From contig NZ_CP154625.1 of the NCBI RefSeq assembly GCF_051148895.1, positions 3,100,001-3,164,000 on the forward strand: a DNA stretch of 64,000 nt, read 5' to 3'. The position numbers were made by a program, and so were the translations under genes. This DNA comes from Terrisporobacter vanillatitrophus (lineage in GTDB: Bacteria > Bacillota > Clostridia > Peptostreptococcales > Peptostreptococcaceae). The notes under the pieces are model-generated. The model worked only from the letters and a program-made list of their open reading frames with translations. It ran no database searches and had not been told where the DNA came from. Of this stretch, positions 1-8,778 are shown piece by piece; position 1 is the first letter of the stretch; each line of letters opens with the position of its first letter.

Positions 1-179
1 TAAAGAAAAGCGCTTAGTTTTAATATAAATAGCTAAAAAAGGCATTTCAAATACCTTTTTTTGTCATGCTTGTTTTTAGTAAATGTAAGTGAAATAAAAT
101 TATTTTCAGTAATTTTGAGTTTTAAATAAGTAAAAAGGAGCTATCGCCTAACGATTTTTTAATCGTTTATGCGACAGCT
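1..179 (+). mobile_element. 3' end of an IS1182-type insertion sequence (copy 1)
   Basis: The first 179 bases match, with about a dozen differences, the reverse complement of the 3' end of the full element at 28959-30845. They hold the last five codons of a transposase (tag stop at 15-17), about 120 bases of non-coding tail, and the terminal repeat TGCGACAGCT at 170-179. An imperfect hairpin (GGAGCT at 137-142, AGCTCC at 176-181, inner arms AACGATT and AATCGTT) closes the end. The rest lies outside the window. Its orientation is opposite to copy 2. The hairpin may also end transcription of the fsa gene reading toward it. Confidence 0.9.
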
Positions 180-321
180 CCTAATCATTTAAATTTTTGA
201 ATTTATAAAAATACTTCACATCATTATCAAGATTACTTTCTTATCTTGTATAAATATTAAGTCATTACAACTTAGAAATACTAACATTTAAGAGTAGATT
301 TAGTTTTTACAAACTATCTAA

Positions 322-996
322 TTATTTTTTCTTTGTCGTTGTATCTTCTCCAAAAGCATCATACCAATCTTCAGTAAATTTATCTACACTCCAATTAGTT
401 AAAGGATGGTTCATCATTGCGCTACATATATCTGCTGGTACAGTTACACTATGAACACCTGATTTCATTAACTCTAAAACTTGTTGACAATTCTTGAAGC
501 TAGCAGCAAGTACCTTTGTTTTCATATTATAAGTATTTAATATTTTGACTAAATCACTTACTACTGATATTCCATCTGCACTAATGTTATCTAATCTATT
601 AACATAAGGTGCAACATAATCAGCACCGGCTTTTGCAGCTAAAAAACCTTGATGTGCAGTAAATATTGCTGTTGCAGTTATCTTTATTCCTTGCTTTTTA
701 AGTTCTTTTATAGCTTTTAATCCATCTTTTATTACTGGTATTTTTACATACATATTCTTTCTTATACCACTTATAAATAAAGCCTCTTCTATTATATCTT
801 CAAATTTTGTACTTACTACTTGTGCATGTATTGGTGTATCTTGACCTATAATCTCATCAATCTCTTTTATAAGTATTTCAAAATCTTTTCCTTCTTTTGA
901 AACTATACTCGGATTAGTAGTCACACCATCTATGCATAAATGAGTGTACAAATCTTTTATATCATCTAAATTTGCTGTATCTAATATTAACTCCAT
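322..996 (-). CDS. fsa: Fructose-6-phosphate aldolase (transaldolase-like, FSA/TalC type)
   Basis: A 224-residue protein of the small transaldolase family, which folds as a class I aldolase barrel. The Schiff-base lysine is K85 in MYVKIPV, with D6 and TNPS 27-30 also present. Q59 and Y131 match the residues known to mark E. coli FsaA as a fructose-6-phosphate aldolase; true transaldolases have Glu and Phe there. It would split fructose-6-phosphate into dihydroxyacetone and glyceraldehyde-3-phosphate in the cytoplasm. It is the last gene of the sorbitol operon, whose dehydrogenase makes fructose-6-phosphate. A hairpin at 1031-1068 separates it from srlB. An AGGAGG sits 6 bases before the ATG. 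The aldolase assignment rests on residues recalled from E. coli. Confidence 0.85.
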   Translation of the reverse strand: MELILDTANLDDIKDLYTHLCIDGVTTNPSIVSKEGKDFEILIKEIDEIIGQDTPIHAQVVSTKFEDIIEEALFISGIRKNMYVKIPVIKDGLKAIKELKKQGIKITATAIFTAHQGFLAAKAGADYVAPYVNRLDNISADGISVVSDLVKILNTYNMKTKVLAASFKNCQQVLELMKSGVHSVTVPADICSAMMNHPLTNWSVDKFTEDWYDAFGEDTTTKKK

Positions 997-1030
997 AATT
1001 ACCTCCTAAATTTTATATATAATTATTAGA

Positions 1031-1068
1031 AAAAATCAGTTACCTCTATACAGAAGTAACTGATTTTT
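1031..1068. terminator. Hairpin between srlB and fsa
   Basis: A 13-bp stem (AAAAATCAGTTAC at 1031-1043, GTAACTGATTTTT at 1056-1068) with a T-run on either strand. It lies inside the operon, so it probably lowers fsa expression by partial termination. Confidence 0.75.
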
Positions 1069-1090
1069 ATTTTTCAGTATAAAGTATTAA

Positions 1091-1453
1091 TTATTTTTTT
1101 ATTAATACTTCACTACCAATTGATAGCTTTGGCACCTCTAAACCTTCAACATATATACTCCCTGGTAAAGAAGCTTCTGTTGATCCATCAAATACTATAG
1201 TAACATGACCTAAGCTTTCTAGGTTTTTCTCTGCCACATTTCCAATTGCAGTTATTTTATATTCATTTCCATCAATTTCAATTGTATGACCAACCTCTAT
1301 AGTCTCTATTACTGGCTGGATATCTACTGTATAACAGAAATCTTTTAACGTATCTGGAGCATTATCTCCAAATAATATAAACATTGACTCTCCTTCAAAA
1401 GCAGATACTTCAGATCCTATATTTTTTATTTTGTTTTTGTATATTGTTGCCAT
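1091..1453 (-). CDS. srlB: PTS glucitol/sorbitol-specific EIIA component
   Basis: A 120-residue protein of the usual length for EIIA-Gut, with the family pattern NLESLGHVTIVFDG near residues 77-90. It passes phosphate from HPr to the EIIB domain of SrlE during sorbitol uptake. It follows srlE in the operon, with a good ribosome site (AAGGAG). By alignment with the E. coli protein as I remember it, the place of the annotated phospho-histidine (H43) is Val here (FCYTV, 39-43). The remaining histidines are H56 and H83. Either another His carries the phosphate in this subfamily or my recollection of the site is wrong. Family identity is firm. Confidence 0.9.
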   Translation of the reverse strand: MATIYKNKIKNIGSEVSAFEGESMFILFGDNAPDTLKDFCYTVDIQPVIETIEVGHTIEIDGNEYKITAIGNVAEKNLESLGHVTIVFDGSTEASLPGSIYVEGLEVPKLSIGSEVLIKK

Positions 1454-1518
1454 TTTGAATCTCCTTAAATTTACATAAAGTTTACATATATTTTTAATCT
1501 GTATTTTTTATTTTAATC

Positions 1519-2544
1519 TTATGCATATAGTCCTATACTAGCTGCCCAAGCTATTAAAACTCTTGGCACACCAGTTAAAAATCTTGAATATAATACAGCT
1601 GGAACACCAACTTCTACTGTTTCTGCTTCTGCTTCTGCAAGACCTAACCCTACTGGTATAAAGTCACATGCACCTTGAGTATTTATTGCAAATAATGCTG
1701 GTAAAGCTAAACTTGGTGCTATATTTCCTTTTCCAATTTCCACACCTATTAATGTTCCTATAACTTGAGCTATAACTGCTCCAGGTCCAAGAAGTGGTGA
1801 TAAGAATGGTAATGAGCATATAAATCCTATTAATACAAGACCTATTCCTGTTCCTGCTAGAGGAGTCATTACGTTGGCGAAAACATCACCTACACCAGAA
1901 CCTTGAATTATACCTATTAATAATGCAACAAATGCCATAAATGGTAATATTGTGTTTATTACAGTTTGTACAGCATCACGAGCTGATTGATAGAAAGTGT
2001 TTACTACTTTTCCAGCTCCCATACCTATTTTAGTTAATAAACTAGTACTTCCATCTTTTTCAGTAGTTTGAGTTATCTTTTTGTCTGCGCTATATTTAAA
2101 CTCTCTTTGTTGTTCTGTTTTTTTCGATTTTTGAGCTTCATCTGAAGTTACTTGTTTATTAACAGAGCCTTCTACTAAGCTTATTTGATCAAGTCCAACT
2201 GCAGATACATATATATCTTCAGTTATATATTTAGCTAGAGGACCACTTTTCCCAACTGGCATTACATTTATAGTTGGTATTCTTTTTTGTGGATATATAC
2301 CACATCTAAGCGTTCCACCACAATCTATTATTGCTAAAAATATTTGTTCTTCAGGTACAGATGTCTTGAAACCGTTTACCGCTTTACAACCAGTAAGTTC
2401 TACTATTTTATCTACTATATCTGGTTTAGCTCCACCACCTGTTATATATAAAAGTGTATCTTTTCCTTCTGTTGGTGTTACTGTTAAAGGACCACCAAAT
2501 CCTCCATTACCTTTTTTTATTTCAATTGTCCCAAATTTTGACAT
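1519..2544 (-). CDS. srlE: PTS glucitol/sorbitol-specific EIIB (EIIBC2) component
   Basis: A 341-residue protein. The N-terminal EIIB domain (about 1-130) carries the conserved DCGGTLRCGIYP segment at 74-85, with C75 the expected phospho-cysteine. A charged linker (about 130-170) leads to a membrane domain with several hydrophobic helices, the half of the sorbitol permease that pairs with SrlA. Together with SrlA and SrlB it imports sorbitol as sorbitol-6-phosphate. The gene lies 26 bases after srlA and has a GGGAGG ribosome site. Nothing looks broken. Confidence 0.93.
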   Translation of the reverse strand: MSKFGTIEIKKGNGGFGGPLTVTPTEGKDTLLYITGGGAKPDIVDKIVELTGCKAVNGFKTSVPEEQIFLAIIDCGGTLRCGIYPQKRIPTINVMPVGKSGPLAKYITEDIYVSAVGLDQISLVEGSVNKQVTSDEAQKSKKTEQQREFKYSADKKITQTTEKDGSTSLLTKIGMGAGKVVNTFYQSARDAVQTVINTILPFMAFVALLIGIIQGSGVGDVFANVMTPLAGTGIGLVLIGFICSLPFLSPLLGPGAVIAQVIGTLIGVEIGKGNIAPSLALPALFAINTQGACDFIPVGLGLAEAEAETVEVGVPAVLYSRFLTGVPRVLIAWAASIGLYA

Positions 2545-2570
2545 CTTTATATCCTCCCTTAGATTTAGTC

Positions 2571-3125
2571 CTAAGCTGCTATAGCTTTAACTTCTTTACT
2601 TAATTCAATACCTTGTTGTTTCATAACCATTTTAGTTGTGAAGTCAGTTACCCAACCACTCATTAAGTTACATACTAAACCTACTAATAAGTATCTTACT
2701 GCTAATGGCATTGTACTTAGTCCTAATGTTGATATTCCATTTGCTATTCCTAAATATATAAATACTTCCCCTGGATTTATATGTGGGAAAACACCACTAC
2801 TTGTATGACAGAAATAACTTGCAGATGCATAGTAACTTGGTTTATATCTTTCTGGCATAAATCTACCTAATGATAATGCCATTGGGTTACCTAGCATAAA
2901 TGCTCCTAAGAAAGGAACTACCATATAACGAAGTATCGGATTTTTTGCTGAAAACTTAGCAAATTGGTTTATTTTTTCTTCTCCTATTAATCTTATTAGA
3001 GTGTTCATTGCTATTAATAATAATAATACTTGAGGCACTATTCCTGTTACCCAACTTGTAAATGTTTGTGCTCCTAAAGCAAACAGCCCCATAAAACCTT
3101 CTGCGAATTTTATAATTACATCCAT
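2571..3125 (-). CDS. srlA: PTS glucitol/sorbitol-specific EIIC component
   Basis: A 184-residue integral membrane protein with the family segments NPILRYMVVPFLGAFMLGNP and GVFPHINPGE. It forms the sorbitol channel with the membrane half of SrlE. The length is normal for EIIC-Gut. It sits between gutM and srlE, the usual order in Firmicute gut operons. The ribosome site is GGAGG, 11 bases from the ATG. Confidence 0.93.
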   Translation of the reverse strand: MDVIIKFAEGFMGLFALGAQTFTSWVTGIVPQVLLLLIAMNTLIRLIGEEKINQFAKFSAKNPILRYMVVPFLGAFMLGNPMALSLGRFMPERYKPSYYASASYFCHTSSGVFPHINPGEVFIYLGIANGISTLGLSTMPLAVRYLLVGLVCNLMSGWVTDFTTKMVMKQQGIELSKEVKAIAA

Positions 3126-3147
3126 AATTATTCAAACCTCCATTAAT

Positions 3148-3594
3148 TTATTTTTGAGTTACTACTTTTTGTATTGATCCTGCAACCTTTTCAAAAGGAC
3201 TCTTAGGATCTTCTATATTACCACCACTTGTTATAGTGATATAGTTTGAAGAAGCATCTAATATTGATTTTTGAACTTGTTTAGAATAAGATTTGACATG
3301 GTCCTTTGTTATAGTAGCAATATCAATTCCATTTAAATTATTAAATTCTTTAAATCTAGCAAGTACTGTAACACCAGATAAACACATTCCCTTTAAGATA
3401 ATTCCTTTATCGTCTATTGCAAACATTGCTATTGATCCTGCTACAAATCCACCTTTTTTCTTTCCTATGGCAACTCGGCCCATTCGTCTTAAATCTCTAA
3501 AGTTTAGATTAAAGTTTTTCATTTGCATCATAGTTAATAAAAATTGAACTACATATGCTGCTCCTAAACTTATAATTACAGACCAAAATATCAT
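3148..3594 (-). CDS. gutM: Glucitol operon activator (GutM family)
   Basis: A 148-residue protein with one N-terminal membrane helix (about 1-20) and a soluble domain containing MGRVAIGKKKGGF, typical of GutM. GutM is an accessory activator found in sorbitol operons next to srlA; how it acts is poorly known. Its place between the PRD regulator and srlA supports the call. GAGGTG precedes the ATG. Confidence 0.88.
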   Translation of the reverse strand: MIFWSVIISLGAAYVVQFLLTMMQMKNFNLNFRDLRRMGRVAIGKKKGGFVAGSIAMFAIDDKGIILKGMCLSGVTVLARFKEFNNLNGIDIATITKDHVKSYSKQVQKSILDASSNYITITSGGNIEDPKSPFEKVAGSIQKVVTQK

Positions 3595-3612
3595 ATTTGT
3601 TCACCTCATCCT

Positions 3613-5535
3613 TTAAAAAGTACTATCCTCTTTTATTGTATAAAGAACTAAATCTTTATATTTTTTTAATCTAGATATTTCTTTGATTTTATTTTCATCT
3701 TTAGCAATGGAAATAATTTCGTTATAAATTTTAATTATTAATATTTCATTTTCACCAAGCTCTTCTGGGATACCAAGTAGAAATACTAATTTCACATTTC
3801 TATCTTTATCAATAATTAAATTATCATCAAATACTCCAAGAGCTAAAATAATTTTATTACTTTCATAATTTACAACATGTGGTATAGCAATATGTTTATC
3901 GAAAACCATTGTAGAGTTGTCTTCTCTCTTTTTTAGTCGTTCTTTAAAACCATCATCCACATATCCATTACTTCTAAGTGAATCAACCATTAAGTCTATA
4001 TTGTCTTTATAACTTAAATTATTGTCTAAAACGAAAAATTTCTCTTCATCTAATAAATTTAAAAGTATAGAATCTATTCCTTGTAATAGAGGAACTTCTA
4101 ATTTTTGAGTATATTTGACTTGCTCTATTTGCTTTCTAAATTGATGTTCATCAAATATCTCTTTCATATATATGATTGGTGTATTTATATCACAAGTTAA
4201 TTTATATGTGGAGCATATTAAGTCATATTTGTTTAATAACTCATCATTAACCTCCATACTTGAATATATATCTATTTGTGATTCTGGAGATAAAATTTTA
4301 TTTAATTGGCTAGATATAATTCTTGCAGTTAACACCCCACTACCACATATAATAGCTACTCTATAGATTTTATTCTTATATGTATTCTCCGATATAAAAA
4401 CTCCAAAATACATAGCCATATATCCTACTTCATCTTTAGATACTTCTTTACCTAATTTATCTTCAACTATACATTTAGATAATTCTGCCATTTTAAATCC
4501 CACTGAATATTTTTCCTTAATATCCTCTAAAATCGGATTTACAATTTTTATACCAAATTTCACTCTATTTATCATGAAAAACATATGATATACAAATTCA
4601 TCAAAGAAATCACCTGGCATTATAGTTATATTCATTTGACTTTTTATTAAGGTTATTATTTCCTGAACTAAATCAATTGTCTCATCTGACATTTCAATTT
4701 CTTTTATTCCCTGAGCGTTTATTGGCGTTCGCATACTAATTATAGGTAAAACCATAAATATTCTCTCATTTACAGGAATGTTCACAGGTATAATTTTTTC
4801 AACCTCATCTAAAAGCTTGTCTACAAATTCAAATGTTTTTGTAGATTTTAATTCTATATATTTATCATCTAAATATTTAATTGTATGACCATTTAAAAAT
4901 CTATCTATCATTACTGTAAAGAATTTTATAAGGTTATCTATAGCTCCACTTCCCAAAGCATTTTCTCTACAAATTTTAGATATTGATTCAATTATATCTT
5001 CATCAATTTTGAATTCTTTATAAATTGAACCGTACATATCTTGTAATAAACACATTCTAATATCTACTTCATTTCCTTCAAGAAATAATCCTGTATTTGT
5101 TTTCCCAACAATTTTTAAATTATATTTTTCCAACTTATTTCTCAATTTTTTTAAATCACCTATAAAAGTAGTTTTTCCTATGTTCATTTCTTCTGCTAAA
5201 TCATCTGTTAAATAGGCTACATCACTATTCATTAACTTACACAAAATATATGACATTCTATTTTGTTGTGAATTAAAAAAGTCATCTTGTATACCTAAGT
5301 CTTGCCTTACTCTATCAAAATTTTGTTGATCAATAACATAAAGTACATATTTACCTTGTTTTATATCAATCAGTGCATATCCTTTTAGCAATCTATTCAG
5401 TTCTTTTATTTCATTTTTTACAGTTTTTGTGCTCACACCTAATTTATCTGCAATAGATTGTGACGACGTTAAATTACTTTGTTCTATGATTCTTAAGATT
5501 TTACATAAGCGATTTTCTTCATTTATAATATTCAT
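3613..5535 (-). CDS. PRD-containing transcriptional regulator of the sorbitol operon (BglG/MtlR type)
   Basis: About 640 residues. An N-terminal helix-turn-helix (TSSQSIADKLGVSTKTVKNE, about 22-42) and a second winged-helix segment are followed by two PRD domains, an EIIB-Gat-like domain (ICGSGVLTARII near 395) and a C-terminal EIIA-like domain with the phospho-acceptor pattern HIAIPHV (His about 553). Such proteins sense PTS phosphorylation and activate polyol operons by binding DNA. It lies within the srl operon between srlD and gutM. Two starts are possible: TTG at 5538 and ATG at 5535, the ATG being 7 bases from AGGGGG; I chose the ATG. Confidence 0.85.
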   Translation of the reverse strand: MNIINEENRLCKILRIIEQSNLTSSQSIADKLGVSTKTVKNEIKELNRLLKGYALIDIKQGKYVLYVIDQQNFDRVRQDLGIQDDFFNSQQNRMSYILCKLMNSDVAYLTDDLAEEMNIGKTTFIGDLKKLRNKLEKYNLKIVGKTNTGLFLEGNEVDIRMCLLQDMYGSIYKEFKIDEDIIESISKICRENALGSGAIDNLIKFFTVMIDRFLNGHTIKYLDDKYIELKSTKTFEFVDKLLDEVEKIIPVNIPVNERIFMVLPIISMRTPINAQGIKEIEMSDETIDLVQEIITLIKSQMNITIMPGDFFDEFVYHMFFMINRVKFGIKIVNPILEDIKEKYSVGFKMAELSKCIVEDKLGKEVSKDEVGYMAMYFGVFISENTYKNKIYRVAIICGSGVLTARIISSQLNKILSPESQIDIYSSMEVNDELLNKYDLICSTYKLTCDINTPIIYMKEIFDEHQFRKQIEQVKYTQKLEVPLLQGIDSILLNLLDEEKFFVLDNNLSYKDNIDLMVDSLRSNGYVDDGFKERLKKREDNSTMVFDKHIAIPHVVNYESNKIILALGVFDDNLIIDKDRNVKLVFLLGIPEELGENEILIIKIYNEIISIAKDENKIKEISRLKKYKDLVLYTIKEDSTF

Positions 5536-5568
5536 CAATATTCCCCCTATTGCAGATTCATTTTAGGA

Positions 5569-6390
5569 TTATCCTCTAGTCTTTCCACCAGCCACATTTA
5601 CAGTAACCCCATGAATATACCCAGCTCTTTCAGATGCTAAGAAACATACTGTATTTGCTACTTCACTTAGCTTTCCATCTCTTCCTATTGGAGTAGTAGA
5701 TGACTTTGTATAACCAACTCTTAATTCGTCTACTGTTATTCCTCTCGTATATGAAAGTGCTTCTTCATATGCTAAAGTTCTTAATCCTGTAGCTTCCATG
5801 ATTCCTGGTGCTACCCCTATAACTCTTACTCCTTTTTTACCAAGTTCCTTTGCCCAAGATCTTGTAAATGAATTTACTGCATTTTTACTTGCTGCATATA
5901 TTCCTTGTCCTTCAGAACCTTCAATACCACATTCAGAAGACATATTTATTATTACACCATGCCCCTGTTTTACCATTTCTCTCCCTGCAATTTGTGCACA
6001 TAAATATACTCCCTTTACATTTATGTCCATTACTTTATCATATATGCTATCATTTAGTTCATACTTACTATTTTCTTCCTTATCATCAATTAGTAAAGAA
6101 GGTATATTTATACCTGCATTATTTACTAATACATCTATACTTCCGAAAGTTTCTTTAGCTTTTTGTACTGCTGAACTTATACTTTCTTTATCTGTTACAT
6201 TCATATTTGCATATAACATTTTGCCGCTGTTTTCTTCTATCTGAAATTTTGGCTCATTTGGATTTAAATCACATACAACTACATTTGCTCCTACGTTTAA
6301 AAATTCTTGTGCAACTGCTTTCCCAATTCCTGAAGCTCCACCTGTAACAAGGACTGTTTTATTTTCTAAACTCAACCATGATTTTTCCAT
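5569..6390 (-). CDS. srlD: Sorbitol-6-phosphate 2-dehydrogenase
   Basis: A 273-residue short-chain dehydrogenase. It shows the nucleotide-binding TGGASGIG (16-23), NNAG (90-93), S152 and the catalytic Y165-x3-K169 (YAASK). It oxidises sorbitol-6-phosphate to fructose-6-phosphate with NAD. It is the first gene of the operon and has AAGGAG before its ATG. The operon context distinguishes it from other SDR enzymes. Confidence 0.9.
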   Translation of the reverse strand: MEKSWLSLENKTVLVTGGASGIGKAVAQEFLNVGANVVVCDLNPNEPKFQIEENSGKMLYANMNVTDKESISSAVQKAKETFGSIDVLVNNAGINIPSLLIDDKEENSKYELNDSIYDKVMDINVKGVYLCAQIAGREMVKQGHGVIINMSSECGIEGSEGQGIYAASKNAVNSFTRSWAKELGKKGVRVIGVAPGIMEATGLRTLAYEEALSYTRGITVDELRVGYTKSSTTPIGRDGKLSEVANTVCFLASERAGYIHGVTVNVAGGKTRG

Positions 6391-6807
6391 TCGCTTATCT
6401 CCTTATCTATTATTTGTTAAGATAAGTCTACCAAAGATACTAATTTTAATTAATATCATCTTTTTCCCGTTAGAAGAATTTCTTAGTTATAATTTATTCA
6501 ATTTAATGTTTTTATGATATTATACTAGTATCTTAAATAGTTTGTACATATCACAGAATGCTTTTCCAAATATTGGTTAATTATTATTTGTAGATAAATA
6601 GTCTATAGTATTTTTTATAAGCATAATAAAGGTATTGTATCTCCATGTTAAAAACACTTCAATTACAATACCTTTTATACTTTTACATTTTATTTATGGA
6701 TTCATTATAAAGTTTCTATAAAAAAGATTTGCTTGCATAATTTTCATACTCATCCTAGCTTATACTAGCACTGTAAATATAGGATTTTTTATTGTTTTTA
6801 CCTACAT
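6391..6807. other. Intergenic region upstream of the sorbitol operon
   Basis: No gene is seen in these 417 bases. A TATAAT on the minus strand (6519-6524) with a weak -35 (GTACAA, 6542-6547) at 17-bp spacing is a candidate srlD promoter with a leader of about 120 bases. A 12-bp inverted repeat lies at 6628-6675 and is listed separately. I saw no clear cre site. Confidence 0.4.
6628..6675. terminator. Long-loop inverted repeat between 6808 gene and srlD
   Basis: Perfect 12-bp arms (AAAGGTATTGTA at 6628-6639, TACAATACCTTT at 6664-6675) around a 24-base loop, with weak T-runs. It probably ends the gene stopping at 6808. An operator for the sorbitol regulator is an alternative. Confidence 0.5.
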
Positions 6808-7647
6808 TTACAAAATCCTTTGATACAAGTGTAATCTAAGAATATCAACCTTTTTTTTAAATAAAGAAGTGTTAAGCTTCCCTTCTATTTCATTAAGTGG
6901 AATTTCAAATTTTGGAATACCTACATAGTAAGGTGCTATTTCATATAGTTGAAAATAAATTATTAATTTATCATTTTCTAAATAAAATCCATGATTATCA
7001 TCTATGCCTTTAAAGCCTGCTTTTCCTGTAAAATATAAATCCTCATTTTTTTTAATTTCTTCTTTTATATAAGTATTTATAATTCTTTTATAGTCCACAT
7101 TATCCTTAAAAATATCACTTAACTTTAACTCTTCTCCGGTTTTTAAATTGTAATTAAAAGATTTTAATACAGACATTCCATGAGCTCCACCAGTAAATTC
7201 ATAAGTTAAAATTGGTATGCTAACCAAGTTATTTTCATTGTACGTTACATCATATTGGCTATAAGCTTCATATACAAACTTCGGTAAAGATGAGTCTTTA
7301 TTACTAATTTCATACTCGTTTTTATATTCTTCAGATTGTTTTTTTATATTCTCCTTGAAATTAACTATATAGTTATTTATATCGTTGTTAATTTTATTTA
7401 TTGATTTTAGGTTTTCTTTCTCTTTATCTTCATATTTTTCTTTTATTTGAAAATAAGGATAATCTATATGCGCCTCGAAGAATTCACTTTCTTCTTCTAT
7501 TTTTTTAAGTTGAATATTATATAGATAGTTTATTTCATCTCTATCTTTTCTAAAATTTAATGGAAAAGACTCCTGTCCTACTGAAATGCTTGTCTTAAAA
7601 AACATGAGAATTAAAACTAAAAATGATATTCTTTTTAAATTAGTCAT
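6808..7647 (-). CDS. Secreted DUF4163/DUF3298 (RsiV-like) protein
   Basis: About 279 residues. The N-terminus (KRISFLVLILMFF) is a signal peptide or membrane anchor. The C-terminal half carries the DUF3298 signature TYEFTGGAHGM followed by LKLSDIFKD and a final beta-rich segment. Related domains occur in the lysozyme-binding anti-sigma factor RsiV and in the deacetylase PdaC, but no deacetylase domain or sigma partner is visible here. The start at 7647 has AGGAGGAG 9 bases upstream; a reading frame open further to 7692 lacks such a site. Role unknown; likely extracytoplasmic. Confidence 0.7.
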   Translation of the reverse strand: MTNLKRISFLVLILMFFKTSISVGQESFPLNFRKDRDEINYLYNIQLKKIEEESEFFEAHIDYPYFQIKEKYEDKEKENLKSINKINNDINNYIVNFKENIKKQSEEYKNEYEISNKDSSLPKFVYEAYSQYDVTYNENNLVSIPILTYEFTGGAHGMSVLKSFNYNLKTGEELKLSDIFKDNVDYKRIINTYIKEEIKKNEDLYFTGKAGFKGIDDNHGFYLENDKLIIYFQLYEIAPYYVGIPKFEIPLNEIEGKLNTSLFKKKVDILRLHLYQRIL

Positions 7648-7705
7648 ATTAATAAATCTCCTCCTACTTTTATATAAACTTATTATTTGCAAATAAACAA
7701 AAAAA

Positions 7706-7741
7706 AAATGTAAATTTAGTAAAATTTGAAATTCACATTTT
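7706..7741. terminator. Terminator after the 7772-8287 gene
   Basis: Arms AAAAATGTAAATTT and AAATTCACATTTTT pair with one mismatch, and A- and T-runs flank the stem. It lies downstream of the minus-strand gene ending at 7772. Confidence 0.6.
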
Positions 7742-7771
7742 TCTCATAAATAAACTTGCTCTTAATTTCTA

Positions 7772-8287
7772 TTAATCAGACCTTATTTTTGATTCACCAA
7801 GTAAAAAACCTATGGAGGTACACATAAAATCCCTAAATTGTGACAGTATGGCAGTATCTGTAGGAATATTATTTTTATATATAACTAGTATTACAACGGC
7901 TGACACTAACGTGGTAATAAACGCTATAAATATTTGAACAGAATTTCCATTTCCATAATCAAAATCTCTTATTCTTTCACATACTTCTTTGTACTCATAC
8001 TTATGTTCATTTTGTTCTTTTCTTGCTAAAGACTTGTTATTCATATTTTTTTTATTATTATTTTTTGTATTAGAACTTAATACAAATCCAAAAATAGATG
8101 CCAATGAAGACCTAAATATCACTTCAATATTTTTTGATATTTGTAAAGAAACTACATCAATTACTGAAAAATAAATTATTATTCCAAGTTGAATAGCTCC
8201 AATAATAACTAGAGATTTAGCAGCTAAATTAAGTTCATCCCAATCATGTTTTAATTCAGCTTTTAAAGCCTGTATTCTACCATTCAA
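7772..8287 (-). CDS. Hypothetical membrane protein with paired helices
   Basis: A 171-residue protein I do not recognise. It has hydrophobic helices near 25-45, 60-72, 118-138 and 150-165, and a charged Asn/Lys-rich stretch near 74-90. The most conserved part against its broken copy at 8779-9302 is the C-terminus (QFRDxMCTSIGFLLGExKI) and SLASIFGF near residue 63. The start is TTG at 8287, preceded by GGGAGGGAG, and it aligns with the ATG start of the duplicate. No pathway can be inferred; it is a lone gene with its own terminator. Confidence 0.65.
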   Translation of the reverse strand: MNGRIQALKAELKHDWDELNLAAKSLVIIGAIQLGIIIYFSVIDVVSLQISKNIEVIFRSSLASIFGFVLSSNTKNNNKKNMNNKSLARKEQNEHKYEYKEVCERIRDFDYGNGNSVQIFIAFITTLVSAVVILVIYKNNIPTDTAILSQFRDFMCTSIGFLLGESKIRSD

Positions 8288-8347
8288 AATTCTCCCTCCC
8301 TTATCACTCTTCTTAGTGAATATTATTTAACAAAATTAAATATATGC

Positions 8348-8389
8348 ATAAAAATGCACCTAAATCATTCGATTCAGGTGCATTTTTAT
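8348..8389. terminator. Terminator beyond the decayed DegV fragment
   Basis: A perfect 14-bp stem (8348-8361 with 8376-8389, core ATGCACCT/AGGTGCAT) with T-runs on both strands. It overlaps the stop codon of the DegV remnant and was probably that gene's terminator. Confidence 0.75.
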
Positions 8390-8565
8390 TATTTATTCCA
8401 TATACAAAGTACTATTGTTCCTGCTCCAGTATGAGAACCTATACTTGAACCTATTTTAGCTTCTGTCATTTTAGTAAAACTTAATTCACTATTGATTGCT
8501 TCTTTTAGCTTTTTAAATTCAACTTCATTATCTCCATGAGCAATGCCTATTACCCTGTATTTACT
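8389..8565 (-). pseudogene. C-terminal fragment of a DegV-family protein
   Basis: Translation of the minus strand gives about 58 codons reading KYRVIGIAHGDNE, then KIGSSIGSHTGAGTIV and a stop at 8389. This is the C-terminal end of a DegV fatty-acid-binding domain (IAHGD and IG-HTG-G motifs). An in-frame TAG at 8566-8568 and no upstream domain show it to be a remnant. It differs from the intact DegV at 9427-10302, so it is not a recent partial copy of that gene. Confidence 0.75.
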
Positions 8566-8599
8566 CTATCTTATTTCTCTCTATTACCTTAATGGACAT

Positions 8600-8756
8600 C
8601 TATTTTATAGTTTTAAATACTATATTTAATGTTTCAGTATCTATATCCTTTGTTATATAACTATTCCACTGCTTAAGCAAATTAATTAACCTTCCTTGTA
8701 CTTGTGCACTCTTTGAGGTCAATTTTATTCTATGCAAAGATTTTAAGTCTTTAGTA
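8600..8756 (-). pseudogene. C-terminal fragment of a probable MarR-family regulator
   Basis: The minus strand encodes about 50 codons including HRIKLTSKSAQVQ and LINLLKQWNSYITKDID before a TAG at 8600-8602. The spacing LT-x-K-(x)n-W-x5-K-D/G resembles the C-terminal end of MarR regulators. No start codon or DNA-binding domain remains. The reading frame is a remnant; the MarR identity is inferred from pattern only. Confidence 0.45.
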
Positions 8757-8778
8757 TAGCTTTTATAATTATATATTA

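Noticed and set aside
5798..6244. Long plus-strand frame opposite srlD
   Set aside because: It is the antisense of a clearly conserved dehydrogenase, with low-complexity translation and no ribosome site.
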